Assembly (NCBI RefSeq): GCF_004345665.1
Contig: NZ_SLWR01000005.1
Coordinates: 186,001-250,000 of the forward strand
DNA: 64,000 nucleotides
Direction of reading: 5' to 3'
Source: Kribbella antiqua
GTDB taxonomy: Bacteria > Actinomycetota > Actinomycetes > Propionibacteriales > Kribbellaceae
Positions 56,629 to 64,000 of the stretch are shown piece after piece; the stretch's first letter is position 1; every line of letters begins with the position of its first letter. The notes beneath the pieces are model-generated. The model was not told the origin of the DNA. It did not search any database and was given only the letters and a program-made list of their open reading frames with translations. A program made the translations under genes and the position numbers.

Positions 56629-59019
56629 ATGCGCGTCAGGGAGAGGGGCGACCGGGGAGTCGTCCAATCTGTGGTTCTGTTCCTTGGGGTGAGCGTGCTG
56701 TCGGGGGCGTTGGCCGCCGGTCTCGCCATCCCGTTCGCCGGCCTCGCCGGGTTCACCACCGAGAAGACCTCAGAGACCCTGGAAGACCTGCCGCAGCAGT
56801 TCGACGAGGTGCCGCTCAAGCAGAAAAGCACCATCCTGGCCGCCGACGGCAGCGTGATCGCCACCCTGGCCGAGCAGAACCGGGTGCCGATCAAGCTCAG
56901 CCAGGTCGCGCCGATCATGCAGAAGGCGATCGTCGCGATCGAGGACGACCGGTTCTACGAGCACGGCGCGCTCGACCTCAAGGGCACCCTGCGCGCCATG
57001 CTGCGCAACCAGTCGAACGGCTCGGTGCAGCAGGGTGGTTCCAGCATCACCCAGCAGTACGTGAAGATGAGCCTGGTCGAGAAGGCGAACACGCCGGAGG
57101 AAGTCGCCGCCGCGACGGCCGAGACGTACCAGCGCAAGGTCGCCGAACTGCGGTACGCGATCGCGGTCGAGAAGGAGTACTCGAAGACCGAGATCCTGGA
57201 GAAGTACCTCAACCTGGCGAACTTCGGCGACGGCGCCTGGGGCATCGAGGCCGCCTCCTTGCACTACTTCGGCGTACACGCGTCGCAGCTCACGCTGCCG
57301 CAAGCGGCTTTGCTGGCCGGCCTGGTGAAGAACCCGACCGGCTACGACCCGACGAACAACATGAAGCGGGCCAAGGACCGCCGCGACGTGGTGATCCGGC
57401 GGATGCTCGAACTGAAGGTCATCTCGGTGAACCAGGCCAACCAAGCCTTGAAGACCCCGGTCATCGACCCGAACAAGGTCAGCCCGAACAAGCTCGGCTG
57501 CGCCAACGGGCGATACCCGTTCTACTGCGAGTACATCGTCTCCCAACTCGAGGAGAACCCGGCCTTCGGCAAGACCAAGACCGACCGGGCCAACTACCTG
57601 AAGACCGCCGGCCTGACGATTCGTACGTCGCTCGACCCGCGGATCCAGGCGGCCGCGCAGCAGTCGATCAACGAGCACTCGAAGGCGACCGACCAGGCGA
57701 TCGCGGCGATCACCATCGTCGAGCCGGGCACCGGCCTGGTGAAGGCGATGGTGCAGAGCCGGCCGTACGGCAACAAGCGCAACCAGACGTCGTACAACTA
57801 CAACGTCGAGAAGTCCTACGCCGGCGGGTACGGCGGCTTCCAGAACGGCTCGACGATGAAGGCGTTCACCATCGCCGCCGCGATCCAGAAGGGCATCCCC
57901 CTCAACTACAAGATCAACTCACCCAACACGCTCGACCTGAGTGGCAAGAAGTGGAGCACCTGCGACGGGACCGTCAAGGCCGAGAATGGTTACGCACCAA
58001 GCAACTCGACCAAGAACGTCGCGGATCCGACCATGATCCAGGCGGCGCAGAAGTCGACCAACACCTACTTCCTGCAGCTCTCGCAGCGCACCGGCCTCTG
58101 CCCGATCTTCCGGATCGCCTCGTCCTTGGGGCTGTACGACGCACAGTCGGGCGACCCGCTCGGCCAGTACCCGGCGATGACGCTGGGCGTCGGCTACGTG
58201 ACCCCGCTGCAGCTGTCGAGCGCGTACGCCGCTTTCGCCGCGCGGGGCATGTACTGCAAGCCGTGGGTGGTCACGTCGGTCAAGAACTCGGCCGGCAAGC
58301 CGATGAGCACGCCGGGTGCGGACTGCAAGCAGGCACTGGCGCCAGAGGTCGCCGACGGCGTCAACGCGGTGCTGCACCAGGTGATGGAGCCGGGCGGCAC
58401 GGGCTCGAAGCTGAAGTTCGGCAAGAGCGAACTGGCCGGCAAGACGGGAACGATCCAGCAGAATCTGGCTGTCTGGTACGCCGGCTATTCCACCAAGCTG
58501 GCAGCCGCCGCTGTCGTTGCGGATGCATCGGTGCCCTACCGGAACCTGATCGGCCAGACGCTCGACGGCAAGAAGATGTACGACGCCTCCGGCTCCGGCA
58601 CCGCTGGTCCGTTGTGGAAGACGGCGATGCAGGGCGCGCTGAAGTACTACCCGGTGACGAGCTTCGTCGCGCCGAGCGACAAGACGGTGCGCGGCAACGT
58701 GAAGGACCTGCCGTACGTGAACGGCATGAACCCGGACGACGCCGCCAACAAGCTGCGTCAGGCCGGCTTCGAGGTGGCGATCGCCTCCGGCACGGTCAAC
58801 TCCGAGGAGACCGCCGGCACGGTCGCCTACACCGACCCACGCCAGCGCGACGGCGCCCCGGAAGGCTCCCTCGTCACGATCTACGTCTCCAACGGCAGCA
58901 AGAAGAACAAGCCGAACACCCCCACAACCACCACCCCGCCAGGCAGCCCGACCACCATCAACCCGAACTGCCCACCCTGGAACCCCAAGTACCCCAACTG
59001 CGGCGGACGAGGCCGCTGA
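56629..59019 (+). CDS. Bifunctional penicillin-binding protein (PonA2-like) with PASTA domain
   Basis: A 796-residue class A PBP that polymerises and cross-links peptidoglycan. One N-terminal helix (VVLFLGVSVLSGALAAGLAIPFAG) anchors it. The GT51 glycosyltransferase domain shows EDDRFYEHGALDLKGTLRAM near residue 105 and GGSSITQQYVKM. The transpeptidase has SxxK as STMK (Ser408), the SxN region in KSTNTYF and KTG in LAGKTGTI (about 605). A single PASTA domain follows (VKDLPYVNGMNPDDAANKLRQAGF), then a Pro/Thr tail with paired Cys. The layout equals PonA2 (Rv3682) in the same gene neighbourhood. The start was taken 8 bases after a TANNNT box. Confidence 0.93.
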   Translation: MRVRERGDRGVVQSVVLFLGVSVLSGALAAGLAIPFAGLAGFTTEKTSETLEDLPQQFDEVPLKQKSTILAADGSVIATLAEQNRVPIKLSQVAPIMQKAIVAIEDDRFYEHGALDLKGTLRAMLRNQSNGSVQQGGSSITQQYVKMSLVEKANTPEEVAAATAETYQRKVAELRYAIAVEKEYSKTEILEKYLNLANFGDGAWGIEAASLHYFGVHASQLTLPQAALLAGLVKNPTGYDPTNNMKRAKDRRDVVIRRMLELKVISVNQANQALKTPVIDPNKVSPNKLGCANGRYPFYCEYIVSQLEENPAFGKTKTDRANYLKTAGLTIRTSLDPRIQAAAQQSINEHSKATDQAIAAITIVEPGTGLVKAMVQSRPYGNKRNQTSYNYNVEKSYAGGYGGFQNGSTMKAFTIAAAIQKGIPLNYKINSPNTLDLSGKKWSTCDGTVKAENGYAPSNSTKNVADPTMIQAAQKSTNTYFLQLSQRTGLCPIFRIASSLGLYDAQSGDPLGQYPAMTLGVGYVTPLQLSSAYAAFAARGMYCKPWVVTSVKNSAGKPMSTPGADCKQALAPEVADGVNAVLHQVMEPGGTGSKLKFGKSELAGKTGTIQQNLAVWYAGYSTKLAAAAVVADASVPYRNLIGQTLDGKKMYDASGSGTAGPLWKTAMQGALKYYPVTSFVAPSDKTVRGNVKDLPYVNGMNPDDAANKLRQAGFEVAIASGTVNSEETAGTVAYTDPRQRDGAPEGSLVTIYVSNGSKKNKPNTPTTTTPPGSPTTINPNCPPWNPKYPNCGGRGR

Positions 59020-59022
59020 GGC

Positions 59023-59490
59023 TCAGGCGCCGAGCTGGCGCTTGACCTCGGCGGAGACGACGGAGCCGTCGGCTTTGCCTTTGACCTTTGGTTGGAGGGC
59101 GCCCATCACCTTGCCGATGCCGCGGGGGCCGAGCTCGGCGGCGCCCGTCGCGGCGATGGTTTCGGTGACCAGGGCGACGATCTCCTCCTCGGAGAGCTGC
59201 TCCGGCAGGTACTCGGCCAGGATGTCCGCCTCGGCCTGTTCCTTGTCGGCGAGCTCGGCGCGGCCTGCGTCGCGGTAGGCGATCACGGACTCGCGGCGCT
59301 TCTTCGCCTCCGAGCTGAGCACGTCGACGATCTCGGCGTCGGACAGCTCGCGGGCCTCCTTGCCGGCCACCTCCGCCTTGGTGACCGCGGTGAGCGCCAT
59401 CCGCAGGGTCGACTTACGGATCTCGTCGCGGGCTTTCAGGGCCGCGGTCATGTCGTCGTGCAGGCGCTGCTTCATTCCGGAGTTGGACAT
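59023..59490 (-). CDS. GatB/YqeY-domain protein
   Basis: A 155-residue helical YqeY-type protein. Recognisable: MKQRLHDDMTAALKARDEIRKSTLRMALTAV at the start, REESI-like KKRRESVIAYRDAGRAELADKEQAEADILAEYLPEQLSEEE in the middle, and IGKVMGALQPKVKGKADGSVVSAEVKRQL at the end. YqeY resembles the tRNA-binding tail of GatB, but its own function is not settled. It converges with the PBP gene (3 bases apart) and is divergent from the metallophosphoesterase gene, 26 bases from its start. Confidence 0.92.
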   Translation of the reverse strand: MSNSGMKQRLHDDMTAALKARDEIRKSTLRMALTAVTKAEVAGKEARELSDAEIVDVLSSEAKKRRESVIAYRDAGRAELADKEQAEADILAEYLPEQLSEEEIVALVTETIAATGAAELGPRGIGKVMGALQPKVKGKADGSVVSAEVKRQLGA

Positions 59491-59516
59491 AGCAGAGATT
59501 GTGGCAGGCTGGTGAA

Positions 59517-60461
59517 ATGAGTTTGCGCGGGCTTGCCACCACCACTCTGAAGACCACGGCGGTCGTCGGCGCCGTGGGTGCGGCCTGCGTCGCGTACGCG
59601 GCGGGGATCGAGGTGCGCTGGTTCACGCTGCGCCGGTTCACCGTGCCCGTGCTGCCCGAGGGGACGGCGCCGCTGAAGGTGCTGCACCTGTCCGACCTAC
59701 ACCTGATGCCGACCCAGGAGCGCAAGATCAACTGGGTCAACGACCTGGCCGAGCTCGAGCCCGACCTGGTCGTGAACACCGGCGACAACATCGCCAACGA
59801 ACGCTCGGTCTTCCCGCTCCTTCGCGCGTACGGCGAATTGCTCGACCTGCCGGGTGTGTTCGTGTTCGGGTCCAACGACTACTGGAAGCCGCACTTCAAA
59901 AACCCGGGCAAGTACTTGCTGCCCGCGCACAAGCAGCGGCACAAGCCACATGGCCCGGACCTCCCGTTCGAGGAGATGCGCCGCGCCTTCACCGGCGCCG
60001 GCTGGGTCGACCTGAACAACGCCAAGGCCACGCTCAAGGTCAACGGCCTCCGGCTGGACTTCGCCGGCACCGACGACCCGCACATCAAGCGGGACCGGTA
60101 CGACGAGATCGCCGGCGAGGTGGACCCGACGGCCGACCTCTCCATCGGCGTGACGCACGCGCCGTACCAGCGAGTCCTGAACGGTTTCGTCGGCGACGGG
60201 TATCCGCTGGTGCTCGCCGGGCACACCCACGGTGGTCAGCTTGCGGTGCCGATCTACGGCGCTCTGGTCACCAACTGCGACCTGGACGCGTCCCGCGTGA
60301 AGGGCATGTCCACCTGGGGCCACGAGGGTCGCCAGGCGGCTCTGCACGTCTCGGCGGGGCTCGGCACATCGCCGTACGCCCCGGTCCGATTCGCGTGCCG
60401 GCCAGAGGCGACTCTGCTCACTCTCGTCCCACGGATTAACCCGATTTCGTCCCAGCCCTAG
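59517..60461 (+). CDS. Metallophosphoesterase (calcineurin-like), membrane-associated
   Basis: A 314-residue phosphoesterase. An N-terminal hydrophobic stretch (LKTTAVVGAVGAACVAYAAGI) probably tethers it to the membrane. Metal-site motifs appear in order: VLHLSDLHLMPT (DxH), LVVNTGDNIANE (GDN), FVFGSNDYWKPHF (GN-D, in place of GNHD), IGVTHAPY and VLAGHTHGGQLAVP (GHTH). It resembles YkuE-type enzymes and lies next to the PBP gene as Rv3683 does next to ponA2. Natural substrate unknown; lipid-linked or cell-wall phosphates are possible. ATG 59517 follows GGTGA; a longer in-frame start adds six residues. Confidence 0.9.
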   Translation: MSLRGLATTTLKTTAVVGAVGAACVAYAAGIEVRWFTLRRFTVPVLPEGTAPLKVLHLSDLHLMPTQERKINWVNDLAELEPDLVVNTGDNIANERSVFPLLRAYGELLDLPGVFVFGSNDYWKPHFKNPGKYLLPAHKQRHKPHGPDLPFEEMRRAFTGAGWVDLNNAKATLKVNGLRLDFAGTDDPHIKRDRYDEIAGEVDPTADLSIGVTHAPYQRVLNGFVGDGYPLVLAGHTHGGQLAVPIYGALVTNCDLDASRVKGMSTWGHEGRQAALHVSAGLGTSPYAPVRFACRPEATLLTLVPRINPISSQP

Positions 60462-60485
60462 CCGCATGTAAGCTATCCGAGGCTT

Positions 60486-60559
<74 letters not shown>

Positions 60560-60564
60560 CTCGA

Positions 60565-60605
60565 CATTCAGGGCCAGTCACTCCGGTGGCTGGCCCTGAA
60601 TGCTT
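60565..60605 (+). terminator. Terminator hairpin after tRNA-Pro
   Basis: CATTCAGGGCCAG (60565-60577) pairs perfectly with CTGGCCCTGAATG (60590-60602), loop 12, then CTTT. Confidence 0.8.
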
Positions 60606-60632
60606 TCCGGGCGCGGTTGCGAAAGGACTGGG

Positions 60633-61979
60633 GTGAGCGGGGCCGATCACTACGAGGTACTCGACGTCGAGCGCACGGCGACGACCGCCGAGATCAAGTC
60701 CGCCTATCGAAGGCTGCTCCTCCAGGTCCACCCGGACCAGGGCGGCAACGCGGGCCTCTTCCGCCTGGTCCAGGAGGCCTGGGCGACGCTCTCCGACCCG
60801 CACAAACGAGCCGCGTACGACGCGACCCTCGACGGACCGCGCTCCGCGGATCCCACACCTGAGCCGCCGCAGGACAAGCCCGACCCGCAGCCCTCGCCCG
60901 ACCAGCCCGGCCCCCAGGCGTCGTACGAGCAGGCCGGTCCTCAGCCGTCGTACGACGAGGCCGGACCTGAGGCGGCGAATGACGAGCGGCCCGCGGATGC
61001 TCCGAGCAGCGAGACGCTTCAGAGGCACAGCCCGCGCGGTTTCCGGGTGGTTCCGCGCTTCGGCCGGTGGCGCGTCGCGGCCTTGCTGACCCTGATCCTC
61101 TGGCTGGTGCTCACGGTCGGGCCCTACGTGGCCCTGTCGCGCCGGGATGGCTGGGACATCACGATGGGCGCCTGCTTCGCCGCGCTGGTCGTCGTCGCCC
61201 TGCCGCCGCACTGGCAGCGGTGGGTCCCTTTTCATGCCCGGATCACCGGCTGCGGGGTGCTGATCGCGCTCGGGGTCGTCGTGGTCACGTTCCTTCCCTT
61301 CGCGAACGCCGGCCTCAGCACAACCAGCCGGGCGTGGGTCTACGCCGTGGTCGGCGGACTCGTGGTGGTCCGGTGGCTCGGGAGCCGATGGTCCGCCGTC
61401 CGCGAACTGGACCAGGCGATCGACAAGTGGGCCGCGTACGACGCCAACGTCTGGGGACGGCCGGGCGAGCCGCTGGTGGACGACGGGTGGATCGCCCCGC
61501 TCGCCGCCCCGGACGTACTCCGCCACCGGCGTACCGCACATGTCCTCGAAGAGGTCCTGAGTCTTCCAGCTGCGAAGCTGATCCACGGCGCACGCGTCGG
61601 GAACCTCGCGGTGGCCCATTTGGTCCTGGCGAACCACCGTGTCGCCGTGGTCTCCTCCGTGGTCGCGCCAGGCGGAACCTACGCGCTGGACGCCTATGGA
61701 TCCCTGCTACGGAACGGACAGCCGTTCGACAGCCCGGGGCTCGAGGCCGTGGTCAACGCCTGGCACGCGAGGCTCAAGGGCGTTGAGGTGCACGGCTTCC
61801 TCATCATTCACTCCGACGGGCCAGTCAACATCGCGACCGGCGGCTCCAACCAGGTAATCACCTGCGTGCCCGCGGAAGCGGCGGCCGGTGAGCTCACCGC
61901 CTGGTTGTCGCCTGGCGTCGTACTGGATCGGCGGCTGCTCTACGACATCCTGTACCGCGCCCCACTCGACCTACGCTGA
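60633..61979 (+). CDS. J-domain (DnaJ-like) membrane protein with NERD-like C-terminal region
   Basis: A 448-residue protein in three parts. Residues 1-65 are a J domain: DHYEVLDVERTATTAEIKSAYRRLLLQVHPDQGGN with the HPD tripeptide intact, so it can stimulate an Hsp70 ATPase. Next is an acidic Pro/Gln-rich linker with repeats of the type PQASYEQAGPQ. Four hydrophobic helices follow (about residues 145-250), and then a soluble domain with VLSLPAAKLIHGARVGNLAVAHLVLANHRVAVVSS, which recalls NERD nuclease-related folds but is not certain. GTG 60633 has AAAGGA 5 bases upstream. It may recruit DnaK to the membrane. This domain order is unusual. Confidence 0.75.
   Translation: MSGADHYEVLDVERTATTAEIKSAYRRLLLQVHPDQGGNAGLFRLVQEAWATLSDPHKRAAYDATLDGPRSADPTPEPPQDKPDPQPSPDQPGPQASYEQAGPQPSYDEAGPEAANDERPADAPSSETLQRHSPRGFRVVPRFGRWRVAALLTLILWLVLTVGPYVALSRRDGWDITMGACFAALVVVALPPHWQRWVPFHARITGCGVLIALGVVVVTFLPFANAGLSTTSRAWVYAVVGGLVVVRWLGSRWSAVRELDQAIDKWAAYDANVWGRPGEPLVDDGWIAPLAAPDVLRHRRTAHVLEEVLSLPAAKLIHGARVGNLAVAHLVLANHRVAVVSSVVAPGGTYALDAYGSLLRNGQPFDSPGLEAVVNAWHARLKGVEVHGFLIIHSDGPVNIATGGSNQVITCVPAEAAAGELTAWLSPGVVLDRRLLYDILYRAPLDLR
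61972..61977 (+). promoter_or_regulatory. -10 box (TACGCT) before lipB
   Basis: TACGCT ends 6 bases before the ATG at 61984 and lies inside the last codons of the J-domain gene, so lipB could have its own leaderless transcript; a GAAGG is also present. Confidence 0.3.
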
Positions 61980-61983
61980 AGGC

Positions 61984-62604
61984 ATGCGGCGGATTGATCT
62001 GGGCGAAGTCGAGTACGAGGTTGCGGCGAAGGAGATGCGGGGGTGGGTCGAGGAGCGGGTCTCGGCGGCGGCGCCGGATCGGTTGTTCTTGCTGAGTCAT
62101 CCGCCGGTGATCACGTATGGGCCGCGGACCTCGCCGGCCGATCTGCCTGTGGGTACGCCGACTGTGGCGGTGGATCGAGGCGGATTCGCGACGTACCACG
62201 GGCCGGGGCAGTTGGTGGGCTATCTGGTGATCGACCTGAAGCAGCGGGGCCCCGTCGACATCGTGCGATGGGTGGAGAACGGGTTGATCGAGGCGCTCGG
62301 GTCGCTCGGGTTTCCGGTCGTACGGCGGGATACGCCGAAGGGGGCGAGCAGTCTGGTCGGGGTGTGGACCGAGGACGGGCGGAAGCTCTGCTCGATCGGG
62401 ATGCGGATCCGGCGCGGGGTGACCAGCCACGGCTTCTCGGTGAATGTGGATCCCGACATGTCGGTGTTTCACACGTTCACGAGCTGCGGGTTGCACGACG
62501 TGACGATGGTGTCGCTGGCCGAGCTTGCGGCCGAGCGTGGCGTCCCGGTGCCGACGGATGCCGCCGTACGTGACGCGATCGCAAAGTCCTTCGACGCTGC
62601 TTGA
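61984..62604 (+). CDS. lipB: Octanoyltransferase LipB
   Basis: A 206-residue octanoyl-[ACP]:protein N-octanoyltransferase that starts lipoate attachment on 2-oxoacid dehydrogenases. Seen: LFLLSHPPVITYG, then DRGGFATYHGPGQLVGYLVIDLK near residues 60-82 (substrate tunnel), RKLCSIGMRIRRGVTSHGFSVNV near residues 134-156 with the catalytic Lys (K-x-C-S-I-G), and HTFTSCGLHDVTMVSLAEL near residues 161-179 with the catalytic Cys. The ATG at 61984 sits 4 bases after the upstream stop. The usual neighbour lipA is not in the window. Confidence 0.92.
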   Translation: MRRIDLGEVEYEVAAKEMRGWVEERVSAAAPDRLFLLSHPPVITYGPRTSPADLPVGTPTVAVDRGGFATYHGPGQLVGYLVIDLKQRGPVDIVRWVENGLIEALGSLGFPVVRRDTPKGASSLVGVWTEDGRKLCSIGMRIRRGVTSHGFSVNVDPDMSVFHTFTSCGLHDVTMVSLAELAAERGVPVPTDAAVRDAIAKSFDAA

Positions 62605-62620
62605 TCCGGCCGATTGTCGG

Positions 62621-62626
62621 TAGCCT
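62621..62626 (+). promoter_or_regulatory. -10 box (TAGCCT) of leaderless promoter
   Basis: TAGCCT ends 6 bases before the ATG at 62633; no ribosome site. Confidence 0.4.
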
Positions 62627-62632
62627 GCGCCA

Positions 62633-63136
62633 ATGAGCCACGACAAGCCTGACGGCGAGGACGAGGACGGGCGGATGCCGGCTGACCTCGAGGCTGTGCT
62701 GGAGGCGGCCGACGAGGAAGACGCGGAGGAGGCCGACGAAGGGCGGTACGACGCGCCGCCGTTGCCGCCGCTGCTGATTCTGGCCGTGGTCGGGGTGTTG
62801 TGCGGGTTCGCGACCATCGCGCTGGTGTGGCTGAGCGAGCGTGGCTGTGAGCGGGTCCGCGACAGCTCGAACTGCGGTGCGCTCGGGCTCCCGCTGCTGG
62901 TGCTGATCGTGGTGGTGACGATCGTCCTCGGCGGTCTCGCGCTCAGCCGGCTGGCGATGCCGAATCCCCGGCTGGTGGCGTTCCTCGGGGTCGCGTTCAT
63001 GCTGGTCGTCGTACTCGCGTTTCTGTCCGAGAATCTGTCGTCACCGTGGACGCTGGTCGTCGTACCTGTGCTGACCGCGATCACGTTCCTGCTCGCCAAT
63101 CTCGTCGCCCGACTCCTGGAGCGCGCCGATGCCTGA
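62633..63136 (+). CDS. Small four-helix membrane protein with acidic N-terminus
   Basis: A 167-residue protein. The first 40 residues are strongly acidic (EAADEEDAEEADEG) and soluble; four helices follow: LLILAVVGVLCGFATIALVWL, LGLPLLVLIVVVTIVLGGLAL, LVAFLGVAFMLVVVLAFLS and LVVVPVLTAITFLLANLVARLL. Between helices 1 and 2 are two Cys (RGCERVRDSSNCGAL) that could form a disulfide on the outer face. No family recognised. The last 8 bases overlap the CBM9-like gene, so the two are probably expressed together. Confidence 0.7.
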   Translation: MSHDKPDGEDEDGRMPADLEAVLEAADEEDAEEADEGRYDAPPLPPLLILAVVGVLCGFATIALVWLSERGCERVRDSSNCGALGLPLLVLIVVVTIVLGGLALSRLAMPNPRLVAFLGVAFMLVVVLAFLSENLSSPWTLVVVPVLTAITFLLANLVARLLERADA

Positions 63137-63830
63137 CCTGCCTGTCTACGACTGCCCGCGTACGCCGACCGCGCCCAACCTGGACGGGTCCTTGACCGAC
63201 CCGGCCTGGAACATCGCGCCCTGGACGACGCCGTTCGTCGACATCACCGGTGCCGGCCCGGCGCCGCGGTTCCGGACCCGGGCGAAGCTGATGTACGACG
63301 ACGAGTACCTCTACGTGGGCGGCCTGCTCGAGGAACCGCACGTGTGGTCGACGATGCGGGAGAAGAACACCAAGCTGTTCGAGGAGAACAACTTCGAGCT
63401 GTTCCTCGACCCGGACGGCGACGGGCTGAACTACTACGAGTTCGAGATCAACCCGCTCGGCACGATCTGGGAGCTCACGCTGCCGAAGCCGTACATCGAC
63501 GGCGGCGTGCCGGTCGATCCGACGAACCTGCCCGGCCTGCGCACGGCGATCGACATCGACGGCACGCTCAACGACCCGTCCGACACCGACACCGGGTGGT
63601 CGGTGGAGATCGCCGTACCGTGGGCCGACCTGGCGCCGTACAACGAAGGCCGGGGGACGCCGCCGGAGCCGGGTGACGAGTGGCGGATGAACCTCATGCG
63701 GTGCCAGTGGCCGCACTCGGTCGACGACGGCACGTACGTGAAGGGCACCGAGGGAGAGTTCTGGGTCTGGTCCCCGCAGTACGTCGTCGACATGCACCGG
63801 CCGGACCGATGGGGCGTACTGCGGTTCTGA
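63129..63830 (+). CDS. CBM9-like (carbohydrate-binding family 9-type) domain protein
   Basis: A 233-residue, all-beta protein that is one DOMON/CBM9-like domain. Typical features: LDGSLTDPAWNIAPWTTPFVDI near residues 18-39, AKLMYDDEYLYVGGLLEEPHVW, NNFELFLDPDGDGLNYYEFEINPLGTIWEL and GWSVEIAVPWADLAPY. Family members bind sugars or occur on carbohydrate-active enzymes, but this one has no signal peptide and no catalytic domain, so it would be cytoplasmic. It starts inside the preceding membrane-protein gene (8-base overlap). Role unknown. Confidence 0.8.
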   Translation: MPDLPVYDCPRTPTAPNLDGSLTDPAWNIAPWTTPFVDITGAGPAPRFRTRAKLMYDDEYLYVGGLLEEPHVWSTMREKNTKLFEENNFELFLDPDGDGLNYYEFEINPLGTIWELTLPKPYIDGGVPVDPTNLPGLRTAIDIDGTLNDPSDTDTGWSVEIAVPWADLAPYNEGRGTPPEPGDEWRMNLMRCQWPHSVDDGTYVKGTEGEFWVWSPQYVVDMHRPDRWGVLRF

Positions 63831-63864
63831 CCCGGTGACGTGGCGTCAACACTGCCGGTAGACA

Positions 63865-64000
63865 ATGAGGTACGTGGACTTCGGGGGTGACGACCTGTAC
63901 GACGACCAGGTCGTGAGCGCGATCGAACGCGCCTGTGACACCGACCCCCGGACCGCCCTGCGACTGGTCGCGGAGTACTCGGGCTACTGGTGGTCCCAGG
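63865..64000 (+). CDS. Start of an unidentified gene (3' truncated by window edge)
   Basis: An open frame from ATG 63865 (or GTG 63874) to the last base. The visible residues include VDFGGDDLYDDQVVSAIERA and DPRTALRLVAEYSGYWWSQ. The acidic start and the helical LRLVAEYSGYWW segment fit a soluble helical-repeat protein, but 45 residues are too few to name it. The gap from the CBM9-like stop is 34 bases and there is no clear ribosome site. Confidence 0.5.
   Translation, partial: MRYVDFGGDDLYDDQVVSAIERACDTDPRTALRLVAEYSGYWWSQ

Noticed and set aside
56556..59045. An 829-codon plus-strand frame overlapping the PBP gene in another frame.
   Set aside because: Arg/Gly/Asp-rich with no homology; the PBP frame has all catalytic motifs.

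Overview
The window is about 64 kb of very GC-rich chromosome from a filamentous-type actinomycete. The evidence is dense coding with strong third-position GC, many GTG starts, 4-base stop/start overlaps, leaderless-type promoters, a type II glutamine synthetase with a GlnR-like box, a lon gene with an HspR-like (HAIR) operator, and a long block of genes whose content and order resemble the acs-crp-ponA2 region of Mycobacterium. A Kribbella/Nocardioidaceae-type host fits the style, but this cannot be proven from the sequence alone. No phage, transposase, CRISPR array or rRNA was seen. No gene-free stretch exceeds about 215 bp.

Layout. 1-6.3 kb: the end of an arginyl-tRNA synthetase gene, an esterase, a tandem-GNAT protein, a DHA2-type drug exporter divergent from its TetR-type regulator with a large symmetric operator between them, and a DUF2786 protein. 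6.3-10 kb: a berberine-bridge-type flavoenzyme, then a tight three-gene operon (acyl carrier protein, adenylate-forming ligase, short-chain reductase). 10-31.5 kb: a cell-surface glycan locus. It carries a full set of candidates for CMP-pseudaminic acid synthesis (PseB, PseC, PseH, PseG, PseI and a SpsF/PseF-type cytidylyltransferase). Around them lie a GT2 glycosyltransferase with a large C-terminal extension, two paralogous polytopic membrane proteins, a nucleotidyltransferase-like/methyltransferase fusion, a secreted GHL10 glycosidase-like protein, an extra GNAT, and a duplicated pair of unnamed genes (called A and B here) present once on each strand.

31.5-43 kb: general metabolism and transport: a methyltransferase, a DUF485/ActP acetate-type symporter pair, a MarR regulator, glutamine synthetase II, acetyl-CoA synthetase, HxlR and GntR regulators, a glutathionyl-hydroquinone-reductase-like protein and NhaA. 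Acetate uptake (ActP) and activation (Acs) are close but not in one operon. 43-63 kb: the conserved block: holin-X-like membrane protein, EphE-like hydrolase, MarP-like protease, NUDIX, TlpA-like lipoprotein, endonuclease III, Crp, metallo-beta-lactamase protein, second NUDIX, RidA, DUF4177, two Get3/ArsA-like ATPases, bifunctional PBP with PASTA, YqeY and a metallophosphoesterase. In Mycobacterium tuberculosis a whiB4 gene lies between the ATPase pair and ponA2; here lon is in that place. A DUF559 gene bracketed by about 84 bp direct repeats interrupts the crp/MBL junction. The end of the window holds tRNA-Pro(CGG), a J-domain membrane protein, LipB, a small membrane protein, a CBM9-like protein and the start of one more gene.

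The most unusual parts are the pseudaminic-acid locus with its duplicated A/B gene pair, the fusion gene whose conserved N-terminus lies upstream of any standard start codon, and the repeat-bracketed DUF559 cassette. Start codons were chosen using Shine-Dalgarno sites or, for about fifteen genes, a TANNNT box 6-8 nt before the start, which indicates leaderless transcription.
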